Shown here: positions 8,570 to 16,690 of the stretch, in pieces | Numbering within the stretch: position 1 is the first letter of the stretch | How the letters are laid out: each line of letters starts with the position of its first letter | Source: Thalassiosira profunda | Lineage: Eukaryota; Bacillariophyta; Thalassiosirophyceae; Thalassiosirales; Thalassiosiraceae | Length of the DNA: 16,690 bases | Assembly: GCA_036939355.1 (NCBI GenBank) | Contig: JALLAP010000343.1 | Span: forward strand, 1-16,690 | Direction of reading: 5' to 3' | Made by a program: the position numbers and the translations under genes | Notes under the pieces: generated by a model | What the model saw: the letters and a program-made list of their open reading frames with translations, nothing else | Database searches by the model: none | What the model was told of the DNA's origin: nothing

Positions 8570-9216
8570 CTTGCTTAGACACAAGATGGGCGCACTCTCA
8601 CCGTATCAGCGCAAAGCAGTAGACTCCCCTCCGAACGCTGCGCTGCCTCGGTGGTTTGCCCCGCCGCCGGCGGGCTCGTGGCAACGGCGGGCAACGGGCA
8701 AAGTCAAAAAAGCGAGGGAGGCGAGGTCCAGCCTGTCCGTGGTCCAGCCAGCCGCCAGCCAGCCAGCACGGATCGTGACAAATATGTCACGTGATCATGG
8801 ATCACGTGAAGAAACACGCCAGGCACACGCCCGAAGCGACGACAGAGAAGCCACCACGCACAAGCCAAGCGTCGATGAAACTGCAAGCTGCCGGCCGACG
8901 GAAAAAGCTGGCAGCAACCGCCCATCTGCTCGTTGCAGCTGTTGGTCTCATTTTCAATGGCCCTGGCTGGTTGAAGGGGGGATCTCGGCGGAGGAAGTTG
9001 ATTCGATGATGCACCGAGCGAGGCGTTCCTCGTGTTGTCATTAATGTTCGTGAGGGTGAACCGAGCCGAGAGATCGGTGATCGAGCAAGCAAAGAGTTGG
9101 GATTGAGGACGGCCGGTCGTCGAGAGGCTGCCTGCTCGCTCGCCAGCATCGCCCCAGCGCCATCACTTGCAACAGGAGGCCATTCTACTTCTACCGCAAT
9201 CGCTGCATTTGCAACG
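8570..9216. promoter_or_regulatory. Divergent promoter region between the fucosyltransferase and the 9217 gene
   Basis: About 650 bases between head-to-head genes, with no supportable gene. It holds a CAGC-rich short repeat (about 8744-8767) directly before a paired G-box inverted repeat (8787-8809). Open frames crossing it show no family features. Confidence 0.45.
8787..8809. promoter_or_regulatory. Inverted pair of G-boxes, TCACGTGATC-ATG-GATCACGTGA
   Basis: Two perfect 10-base arms face each other across 3 bases. Each arm contains CACGTG (8788-8793 and 8803-8808), with centres 15 bases apart, about one and a half helical turns. It lies 218 bases from the fucosyltransferase ATG and 408 from the 9217 ATG, so it could serve both. 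CACGTG is the classic target of bHLH and bZIP factors. Which factor binds here is unknown. Confidence 0.55.
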
Positions 9217-11176
9217 ATGGGGCACACGGTCAGCACGCCGCGCCGCGAATCCCACGGCCGCCGCAACGCGGCCGTTGCAATTTCCCTGGCGATCCTGGTG
9301 GCGGTGGCCGCAGCCTCCGCCGAGGTGGCCTCCGCCAACAGCTGCTACGTGGCCTCACGTGCACCTTGGCTGCCGTCAGCACACGCTACTCACCTAGGCA
9401 CGTCCGCGACGTCGTCCCTGCGTGCCACGAGCACAAGCACGGCCATTGCCGCCTCCGTTCCCCCGCCCAACTCCCGCCTGGGACGGCTGCGGCAGCGGTC
9501 TCGGTCGTCGTCTTTGCAGCAGCCGCCGGGGACGAAGCGCAGCCAGCGCAAGGGCAAGGGCGGGAGTCCTAGGTCGTCCGACCTCGGTTATGCCACGCAC
9601 GGCTCGCATTACGCACAGTACACGGGCACGAACAGTGACGACGATGGGGAACCGATATGGAGGGGCTTCTCTCTCCGGCCTGCAAATGCTATGGAAGAGG
9701 CGGGAGAGGGTGGAAGATTGCCAGATGCGGTGAGGGAGGCTCCAGAGGCTGTCTTGTCGGAAGGACCCGACGCGCCAACCCTCGCGTATAAGCAGCAGGG
9801 CAAAGTCACGAACTCCAAGCGCAAGCGGGCAAGGATGATCCGATTCATAGACAACCGTCTCGGCCGGCAATCCAAGGCGGCGTCCAAATCCAAATCGTCC
9901 ACCGATCGCCGCCTCGTCTACGAAGAACGAAAGGCGGCCTGGGCTGCCAAATACACCTCGGTGCACACGCTGCGGAAGTCCTTTGGGAAGAACAAGAATC
10001 GGATATGGGGCGACTACGATCCCACGTCCACGCGCAAATTGTACCACACGCTGCTTCCCAAGGCGCTCTTGGAGCTGCGGGGATTGCGGGACGGGCTGCT
10101 GTCCAACAGAGACGAGGCTGACGAGGTTGACGAGAAGAAGAAACGTAGGCAGAGTGCTCGGGCTCCCGGTGATACAGTTGTTGAAGATGACATCGACTCT
10201 TATCTGCAGCAAGAGCTCAAGGAATTGGCCCCGCTCGCCTACCAAGCAAGGCTCGCGGCCAAGAAGTACGCCCGGGAACGCAGCCGCCTCCCCGGGCNTG
10301 GCCCCGCTCGCCTACCAAGCAAGGCTCGCGGCCAAGAAGTACGCCCGGGAACGCAGCCGCCTCCCCGGGCGCATCGGCTCCATGCTCTACGACGGCTACC
10401 GCTCCTGGCGACGCTATGGCAAGTGGAAGAGCACCGGCATGACCTGGGAGCAGGTCTGGAACAAATACGAAGATCAGGTACTGCGCGAGGCGAGGGAAGA
10501 GCTCGAGGACGCCGAGGAGGCCACCTGGCCCCAGCTGCTGAGGGAGGACCTGGACGACGAGGAGCTCACCGCCCGGATCTGCCTGCGCATCCTCGAGCGG
10601 AGCGTGGTGACGAACGAGGCCATCGACCGGCTGTTCCTCGAGCGGCTGGCGGAGAAGGAGGAGGAGAGCGCGAATGACTTCGCTGAGGCGAAGAGGGCGC
10701 GGAGGCGCAGACAGGGTCGGCAACGGAGGCGGAAGCTGCAAATCCAAGCCGACCTGCAAGCCATCGAGAAGAAGTTCGACGACGACATTCAGGAGCTGCT
10801 CCGATATAGCAACTTGATATCTCGGGAAGGCGAAGTGCGCAGGGGCATGAGGAAGAGAGGCGCGTTCTTCTGGAAGAAAGATTCCAGCGAAGTCTCTCCT
10901 GATGCAGAGTCAGGTCCGGAGATGGCACAATCGACTATAGACACCGCTACCACAGCCTTTGCCCGTGGTGGTGGTGGAGGGGAAACTGCAACTGCCTTAG
11001 AGCCAGACGATCTTACTGCTACCGCTAGCGAAGAGGACGAGAAGGGCCCGTCGTCGTCCAGGAAACTGGCCGTTGAAGAGGTATTTGCGTTGCGAATGTT
11101 GGCCAACACGAAGCAGCGTATAACATCCCTGCAGTCGTCGCCTCAGCTGGACAACACCGACGAGGACGATCAATAG
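9217..11176 (+). CDS. Unrecognised protein with hydrophobic N-terminus; frame broken by an assembly duplication
   Basis: As given, the frame is interrupted at N 10298. Omitting the N and the second 72-base copy (10299-10370) gives one frame of 628 residues ending at TAG 11176. Residues 17-35 (NAAVAISLAILVAVAAASA) are a signal peptide or anchor. A low-complexity Ser/Arg/Ala stretch follows (about 41-150), reminiscent of a transit region but without ASAF. The most conserved-looking part is KLYHTLLPKALLEL (274-287), then ELAPLAYQARLAAKKYAR (from 336), SWRRYGKWKSTGMTWEQVW (centred on Met384) and an acidic helical region. A strongly basic segment (AKRARRRRQGRQRRRK, about 466-481) precedes a coiled-coil-like helix. 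The C-terminus is acidic and disordered. I do not recognise a family. The start is the first ATG (9217); the frame extends upstream without one. Confidence 0.75.
10226..10370. repeat. Exact 72-base tandem duplication around one N (unmerged contig ends)
   Basis: 10226-10297 and 10299-10370 are identical, separated by N 10298. The extra 73 bases shift the frame of the surrounding gene, which reads through cleanly if one copy and the N are left out. This is an assembly seam, not biology. Confidence 0.95.
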
Positions 11177-11261
11177 AGGGCACCCGCTGCAGGTGTCATT
11201 GAAGGCGTGTTCGACATGCTACACATGCCTTCCGCTAAGTAATAGCCATGCTAATTCATAA

Positions 11262-14083
11262 CTACAACCTGTAAACACTGCCACCCTGCCCGGCCTCCAA
11301 ACCCTTCCTCTTCTTCTTCGCCCTGCCACCCTCGTCTCCGTCGCCGTGCACCTGCCGCTCCGTTTCCTCCTGCATCTTGGCGAAGAACTTCGTGCTCGTC
11401 TGATACTCCTTCCCGGCCGCCGCCTCGTCGTCCCACCGTCCCTTGTCCTCGCTCGCCACGACCACCTTCCCCGAGGCGCGGGCCATCTGCAATTCCTCGC
11501 GCAACTTCCGCTTCTCGTAGGGGTTGTTGAGGCCGAGTCCCGGCTGCAACTTCGAAATGAGCCGCTCGTCGGCGTGCTTCTGCTTCCGGGCCTTGCGTCG
11601 CGCCGCCTTCTTGGNGCTGCAACTTCGAAATGAGCCGCTCGTCGGCGTGCTTCTGCTTCCGGGCCTTGCGTCGCGCCGCCTTCTTGGCCGACCGGACGCG
11701 CTTGCGCTCCGCCTGGTCAAGCTCGGATTCGCCCTTGAGGACGCTCTTCCGTCCCTTGCCGGCAGCGAAGACCTCCTCGGGCGCCGCGCCGCGGCTCTGG
11801 CTGACGTGCAGGGGAAGCACCTCCTCCATTGCGATGGCAGGCACATCCTCGCGGTTTTGCACGTCGGCCTCCTCCGCCACGGGGCGGGGCGCAAAGTGAT
11901 AGTTCGACAGGGCGTCCAACTGCGAGCACAGATTCGCAAACAGGCGCTTCATCTCCTCCTTCGCGGCGTCCTCCTCCGTCTGCTTCTCGTGCGCATCCCG
12001 GTCGAACCCCGTTGTCTTCTTCAAGTACTCCCGCTCGTACAGCTCGCCCAATCCCAGCTTGGACTTCTCCTGGCTGACTTCGGGCGCCTCCCCGCCTTTC
12101 CTTCCGCCAATGTCCGGCAATTCCCTCGGCACCACGTCGTCCCAATCCTCGTCGACGATCCTTTGCTTGATCACCTCCTCAATATTTGTGGCGTGCTCGG
12201 CCGTGAGGATCGGCATGGGCTTGAACGCCACCTCGNTGCTTGATCACCTCCTCAATATTTGTGGCGTGCTCGGCCGTGAGGATCGGCATGGGCTTGAACG
12301 CCACCTCGAACTCGGGGGTGGATTCGAGGAGGGAGTCCGTCGCGCGGTCGGTCCCCTTGGCCTCGCCCAGCATCCGCCACGGCTTCTCGGCCATCATGTC
12401 CTGCTCGAGGCGGAGGGTCTGCTCGGCGAGCTTCTTGGATTGCAGGCCGTGGGTCGAGAGCTTTTCGTTGCTCTCCAGGGCCTCTTCTTCCTCCTCTTCC
12501 TCCTCTTCCTCGTCGTGTTCCTCGCCTTCTCCGTCTTCATCGCTTTGGTCGCCTTCGCTCTCGCTCTCCCCGCCCTTTGCCTTCCAGTCCATCCCCTCCT
12601 CCTCGAAGTTGTGGTCGTCCCACGAGTCAGCGTCGTCGTCGTTATATGCCAGCTCCATCCCCACTCCTTTCTTTGCCCCGCCCTTCTTCCCATCGTTGCC
12701 GCCCGTTTTCTTCTTTCCACGATTGGCCTTGTAGCTCTGGATCAACTTCTTGTCCGGCCGCCCAAAAAGGTCGGCCGCCGTCATGTTAGACGCATCACCC
12801 TCCTCCTCGTCACTATCATCAAACTCCTCGTTCTCTCCCCCATCGTACATCTCATACAATGCCTCCACCTCGTCGTCCGCCCGGTACTTCTTCCTCCTCA
12901 CCGTCGTCGGCTCGAACCTCCTGGCCAGCTCGTCCTCCTCCTCGCCATCATTCTCAGAACCCTCATCGCTGTCGCTATCGGACGCCTCGCCCGTCCGATC
13001 CCGCACATGCGGCAGCGTCGCCCCCCTCTTCTTCTTGCCCCCGTCGTCGTCGGGATGCGCCTCCCCGTACGCCTCGTCGGGGAGCATCTCCTCCTCCTCG
13101 TCCGCGAACGCCTCCATCTCGTGCAGGTCGAAGAAGCCGTCGCGCATTTCCTCCCGCGTGGGATCGACGTCCTCCTCTTCCAGATCGTCTTCCAGCATCC
13201 CCGCACTTTCTGTGAGAGCCTTGAGCCGGCGCTTCCGCTCTTCATCCGTGAGAATCAGGCCCTCGTCGAACTCGTCGCTGTTGAGAGAGCCTTCGTCGGA
13301 CATGTCGGCCATGGCCTTCTCCATCCGCTCCCGCACCCGCCGGGCGTCGCTGTCTTCGTCCGAATCAGCGTCTACGTCATCTTCATCCTCGTTGAGGTTG
13401 GACGCGGCGCTTCCCTGATCGTCGTCGTTGCTCCCCCCCTCACTTTCGCCATCACTGCCCTCCTCACTGCCCACCGCCCCAGCATCTAAAATCCTGACCA
13501 CGTCGTCCTCCCCGTACTTTCCCTCCCCTCCCGAGCGCTTGCCCAATTTCTTGACAAGCTTCTTCAGCCGCGGGACCAGCGCGGCGGTCTGCAGGTCCAC
13601 CTGCCCCCAGACGGTCTCGGCGTCGACCTCCGTACCTTCTTCGCCGGTGTACAGCGAGGGTATGCCAGAGAGGGTGCACGGCTCCCCATCGCTTTCCTCC
13701 TCCACAACCTCCTCGTCTGCATTGAACTCGCCCGCCCGCTTCCGCCGCTGGACCTCCTTCAAGCTTTCTTCCATTTTGGCCAGGCGCTCGATGTACCGGA
13801 ACAGCGATTGGGATGCACCAAGCAGCTGCCTTCTCGCCTCCTGATTTTGCGAGTCCCCATCGCCCTGTGAGGAATCGTTAAGGAGCGAGAACAGCAAGTC
13901 CTCCGGGCGGGAGAGCAGCGGCAGCAGGTCCGCGGAGAGGGCGGCGCGGGCGGCGTCCCACGCGGATGCCTTGCCGGTGTGTGCGATGGCTGCGTCCGCT
14001 CCATCATCGACGCTACCATCGTCCTCGCCGCCGTCGCTGCCGAGGGCGGCGCGCCGGCGCTTGCCCCGCGTATTGCTGGGCAT
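11262..14083 (-). CDS. MPP10: U3 small nucleolar ribonucleoprotein Mpp10; frame broken by two assembly duplications
   Basis: Subunit of the U3 snoRNP/SSU processome; with Imp3 and Imp4 it supports early pre-18S rRNA cleavage in the nucleolus. The start is ATG 14083 (MPSNTRGKRRRAALG) and the stop is TAG 11264-11262. Leaving out N plus one copy at each seam (12236 and 11615) gives 891 residues without interruption. The N-terminal helical part (DLLPLLSRPEDLLFSLL) is followed by a long, very acidic middle with runs of Asp and Glu and one poly-Glu tract (12480-12515 region). The conserved C-terminal Mpp10 core starts near residue 593: FKPMPILTAEHATNIEEVIK, EDWDDV (621-626), LGELYEREYLKK (654-665), LDALSNYHFAPRP (698-710), AIAMEEVLPLHVSQSR (725-740), then a basic KKAARRKARKQKH segment. 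Its 3' end is 85 bases from that of the convergent upstream gene. Confidence 0.93.
11543..11687. repeat. Exact 72-base tandem duplication around one N within Mpp10
   Basis: 11543-11614 and 11616-11687 are identical, separated by N 11615. It falls in the basic KKAARRKARKQKHADER part of Mpp10. Same seam type and same copy length as the one at 10226-10370. Confidence 0.95.
12164..12308. repeat. Exact 72-base tandem duplication around one N within Mpp10
   Basis: 12164-12235 and 12237-12308 are identical, separated by N 12236. It covers the start of the conserved Mpp10 core (FKPMPILTAEHATNIEEVIK). Third seam with an identical 72-base copy length. Confidence 0.95.
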
Positions 14084-15218
14084 CTTTCGGTGTTTGCAGC
14101 GCTGCTTTCGGCGTCGTTTTGTCGGCGGGGGCGCTGATGGTTGCAAGGCCGGGGAGCTCAACAAAGCCCGCAACCAACAAAGGCGCAAAGAGCAAAGCCT
14201 CTGAAAATGAGTGGTTGCAAAAATGGCGGGAAATCAGGTTGAGAAAAAGACATCCGTCTCATTTTGCTTCTTGTGGAACTTCTTGTCCCGCGACACCAAT
14301 CTCGTGGTCCGAAAGTTCTGCGACACTTCCCGGGTCGCTTTGGACAGGCTTCAAAGGAACTTTCTCGTGCGATCGTGCGCAAAACGGCATGCAAATTTGG
14401 GGATTTTGTGGAATTTCAGACCGGCACTGGATGGAGTGTCTCCGGTGTCGCTCGAAGGTCGATTAGCCTCTGGGGTTATCCCTAAAGTTGAGGTTAAGAG
14501 GACGCGGGGTAATTATGGCCTGTTTTGTCTAACTTTCATCTAACTTGCTGTTTAGGCGAGTCCTCTAAAACAATATCTTCTCACGAGACGCCCTCCTATT
14601 TTGGCGACACGCGGTATCGACATCGAATTGGCACACACGACAACCTTCTTGGGTGTCTTTTCGACTCCACGGCGGATTTGGTAGCCATGTGAGGTGAGAA
14701 CCGCTAAGACAATGGAATACCGAGCTATTAGGGGTAACGTTAGAAACAAGGCTATCCAAAGGGCCTTAGCAGGCATGCCTAACTTTTTTCTTGAAGAAGG
14801 TTGGGATAAACCCAGGGTAGAATACACGCACTACCTAATTGAGTGAATAACGCTTAGATTCACCCCAATTTTATTAGAAGTCAGCAAGGGCCTTTCATCA
14901 ATCGTACCTCAGTGCCGGATGAGACAGAAAAAAATGAGAATCGAGCAAGCAGTTTTGCGCTCTCTCGCCTTTCTTTGATCGCTCGCACGCTTTTGCAGCG
15001 GCATGGTGCACGTGCACTTTTCACGTTGAGCAGGCCATTCATTGCAACTCGAAGCCGGCAACAACTACAACGACCTTCAGGTTCCCCGCAAGCGACTCCG
15101 CGGCCACCCTCCTCCTTGGCGTCGCCGTTGCAAACCCGGCAAGCAGCACCCGCGCCCTCACAAATCGCACCCGCTCCCCTAGGTATTCGATCGACATCGA
15201 ACCAACAAGACACGAGAC
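14084..15218. promoter_or_regulatory. Divergent intergenic region between Mpp10 and the HSF gene, with a less GC-rich core
   Basis: 1,135 bases, the longest gene-free stretch. About 14480-14900 is visibly richer in A and T than its surroundings and contains imperfect inverted segments (for example AAGAGGAC near 14493 and GTCCTCT near 14562). No protein, tRNA or transposon could be supported in it. From about 15030 the sequence becomes C-rich and looks like the 5' UTR of the HSF gene. A 12-base palindrome with a G-box core sits at 15006-15017. Confidence 0.4.
15006..15017. promoter_or_regulatory. Palindrome GTGCACGTGCAC with G-box core upstream of the HSF gene
   Basis: A perfect 12-base palindrome centred on CACGTG (15009-15014), 202 bases before the HSF-type ATG. 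It is a candidate bHLH or bZIP site. It shares its core with the elements at 5275 and 8787. Confidence 0.4.
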
Positions 15219-16690
15219 ATGTCCGACAACAGCAGCGACAAGAAGTCCTCCAAGGCCGCCGGCCGCTCCTCCGTCCTCGACGCGGCCCTCGGCCTCACGA
15301 GCCTCGGCTCGCCCAAGTCGTCCCCCGCCCCCTCCCCGGGCGTCGACTCGCCCCAGCCCCCCGCCGCCGCCAAGCCCAACGCCGACCTCGGGGGCAAGAC
15401 GACCTCCCCCCGGCGCTCCCAGGAGATGGCGCGCTTCGCCGCCGGCCCCGACCCCGCCAGGAAGGACGCGGCGCCCCGGCCCGGCACGGACGACGAGGCC
15501 CGGATGCGCTACCTGGTCGAGAACGGCGGCGGCGGCACGGGCGGGAACCGGCTGACCGACGGCCAGTTCCGCACCATGATGAGCGTGCGGCAGGGAGGGC
15601 CGGGCATGGGTCCGTACTGGGACCAGACGGCCATGGCGATGATGGGCCGCGCGCCCCCTCCCTCGTACGGGGCCAACGACGGGATGCTCCCGCCCCTCCC
15701 CACGCCGTCCCAGCTGGCGCCCGTGTCGGGCGCCAAGAGCTTCCCGGAGACTCTGTACGAGCTCATTAGTGACGAGGAGAGCAACTCCANCGCAGGCAAG
15801 GGCTTCGTCATCCACGACAAGAAGCGCTTCGAGGGCTACATCCTCCCGAAATTCTTCGACAACACCAAGTACACCAGCTTCACCCGCCGCCTCAAGCGGT
15901 GGAACTTCGTCCGGGTCCCCCGCGGCCCCGAGATGGGCGCGTACTACAACCGCGACTTCGTCCGGGACATGCCCCACCTCGTCCAGAAGATGCGGTACCG
16001 CCTCGAAGGCCAGTTCGCCCAGGCCCGAGGCAGCGACGGCAAGGGCCGGGACGAGCGGATGCTCGAGGAGATGCTCCGGAAGGAGGTCGCGGCGCAGGCG
16101 CGGGAGGAGGCGGTGCGCGCGAAGGTGGCGGGGGGCGCGTCGCCCCGGCAGGCCGCGACGGACGTGTACGAGAAGGACGCTTCGTTTTCCGTCGGGGACA
16201 ACCGTCCCATGCCGTTGCCCAGCGCGATTCCGCGCAAGGGCCGGGGGATGCCCAAGCATCCCTACCCCGGCTTCCGGGATTACACCGTGGATCCGTCCCT
16301 CATCACCCCGGACGAGCCGGACCGTCGCATGATGGAACTCCAGAACGAGCTCCTCATGACCCGGTCGATGCTCAACGATCACCGAAGGCAGCACGACTAT
16401 ATGCAGTCGAAGATCATGAACCCGGACATGATGGCCCCGCCGCTGTACCGGGATCCCGAGCGGAGCATGCTGATGGGCGGGAACATGCCGATGGGAGGAA
16501 TGGGCGGGCCGATGGGCGGGAATATGATGGGAGGGAGCATGGGTGGGAACATGATGGGAGGGAGCATGCCCACGGGCGGGATGATGAAGAAGGGCTCGTC
16601 GGACGGCTCGACGGGGCGAGGACGGAGCGATTCGGGCGAGCGGCCCATCATGATGAGCACGCGGGAGCAGGAGGAGTTTGCCGATTTCCT
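15219..16690 (+). CDS. Heat-shock-factor-type DNA-binding protein, 3' end beyond the window
   Basis: 490 complete codons from ATG 15219, open at the right edge. After a disordered Ser/Pro/Gly-rich N-terminus (1-170), residues about 173-258 form an HSF-type winged helix-turn-helix: FPETLYELI (175-183), GKGFVIHDKKRFEGYILPKFF (193-213), the recognition helix region TSFTRRLKRWNF (219-230) and a wing/last helix, YYNRDFVRDMPHLVQKM (242-258). The canonical recognition segment in HSFs is close to SFVRQLNMYGF, so the SF-R-L frame is kept while several following positions differ. Residue 191 is ambiguous (ANC at 15789-15791). A helix from 371 (MMELQNELLMTRSML) may be a short coiled coil for oligomerisation. 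Residues 417-456 are a Met/Gly-rich repeat. HSF-type genes are known to be strongly expanded in diatoms, so a classic heat-shock role is not implied. Confidence 0.88.
   Translation, partial: MSDNSSDKKSSKAAGRSSVLDAALGLTSLGSPKSSPAPSPGVDSPQPPAAAKPNADLGGKTTSPRRSQEMARFAAGPDPARKDAAPRPGTDDEARMRYLVENGGGGTGGNRLTDGQFRTMMSVRQGGPGMGPYWDQTAMAMMGRAPPPSYGANDGMLPPLPTPSQLAPVSGAKSFPETLYELISDEESNSXAGKGFVIHDKKRFEGYILPKFFDNTKYTSFTRRLKRWNFVRVPRGPEMGAYYNRDFVRDMPHLVQKMRYRLEGQFAQARGSDGKGRDERMLEEMLRKEVAAQAREEAVRAKVAGGASPRQAATDVYEKDASFSVGDNRPMPLPSAIPRKGRGMPKHPYPGFRDYTVDPSLITPDEPDRRMMELQNELLMTRSMLNDHRRQHDYMQSKIMNPDMMAPPLYRDPERSMLMGGNMPMGGMGGPMGGNMMGGSMGGNMMGGSMPTGGMMKKGSSDGSTGRGRSDSGERPIMMSTREQEEFADF
15790..15790. other. 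Single ambiguous base (N) in the HSF domain
   Basis: Unlike the other three N bases, this one has no duplicated flanks and keeps the reading frame. It is the middle base of codon 191 (ANC: Ile, Thr, Asn or Ser). Confidence 0.85.
16467..16586 (+). repeat. Met/Gly-rich coding repeat in the HSF-type gene
   Basis: Imperfect copies of a unit near ATGATGGGAGGGAGC/AAC code for NMMGGSMGGNMMGGSM-like sequence (residues about 417-456). It is low complexity and probably disordered. Copy number may be unreliable or variable. Confidence 0.8.

Noticed and set aside
10226..12308. True tandem repeats or pseudogenisation of the 9217 gene and Mpp10
   Set aside because: All three duplications are exact, all are 72 bases, all straddle a single N, and each frame is restored by leaving out one copy. 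That pattern is an assembly artefact.
14788..14795. Heat-shock-element-like TTCTTGAA, and GAACTTTC at 14357-14364, upstream of the HSF gene (autoregulation)
   Set aside because: Both are two-unit matches only. At six fixed bases such hits are expected by chance in a kilobase or so.
15039..16394. 451-residue open frame on the minus strand opposite the HSF-type gene
   Set aside because: A shadow of the GC-rich plus-strand gene. Its protein is Gly/Val/Arg-rich without family features, while the plus strand encodes a clear HSF domain.
1..16690. Transposons, CRISPR arrays, tRNA or rRNA genes, viral insertions
   Set aside because: I saw no transposase, integrase or reverse transcriptase motifs, no terminal or spaced direct repeats beyond the assembly seams, and no tRNA- or rRNA-like sequence.

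Overview
This is nuclear DNA from a eukaryotic alga, most likely a diatom (possibly a centric one such as a Thalassiosira relative). The evidence is GT-AG introns, an Mpp10 and a DcpS gene, a soluble mitochondrial cytochrome c, a heat-shock-factor-type DNA-binding protein, and two proteins that start with a signal peptide ending in an ASAF-like motif (ASAF at 2755-2766, GDAF at 5895-5906). That motif is the hallmark of plastid import in algae with secondary red plastids. The species cannot be fixed from the window. Coding parts are GC-rich. No virus, transposon, CRISPR array or rRNA/tRNA gene was seen.

Layout: (1) left edge, minus strand, the 5' part of an unrecognised gene with an NPFAMLDDEED motif; (2) cytochrome c, plus, two exons (1250-2051); (3) plastid-targeted unknown protein, plus (2707-3831); (4) DcpS scavenger decapping enzyme, minus (3907-5087); (5) second plastid-type unknown protein, plus (5838-6608); (6) Golgi O-fucosyltransferase-family protein, minus, three exons (6616-8569), ending 7 bases from its convergent neighbour; (7) unknown protein with a hydrophobic N-terminus, plus (9217-11176); (8) Mpp10 of the U3 snoRNP, minus (11262-14083); (9) HSF-type transcription factor, plus, running off the right edge (15219-16690).

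Three single N bases (10298, 11615, 12236) are each flanked by two exact 72-base copies of the same sequence. These are unmerged contig ends: each adds 73 bases and breaks the frame of gene 7 (once) and Mpp10 (twice). Dropping one copy plus the N restores uninterrupted frames of 628 and 891 codons. A fourth N (15790) is one ambiguous base within the HSF domain and leaves the frame intact.

The genes do not form a pathway. They are a compact, mostly alternating-strand set of housekeeping and lineage-specific genes. The shared regions between head-to-head genes carry CACGTG (G-box) elements, the clearest being an inverted pair at 8787-8809 and a 12-base palindrome at 15006-15017. I found no convincing novel multi-gene system. 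The items most worth a second look are the diverged HSF recognition helix, the cytochrome c that lacks the usual proline before its GTKM ligand loop, the unresolved DcpS N-terminus, and the three unrecognised proteins.
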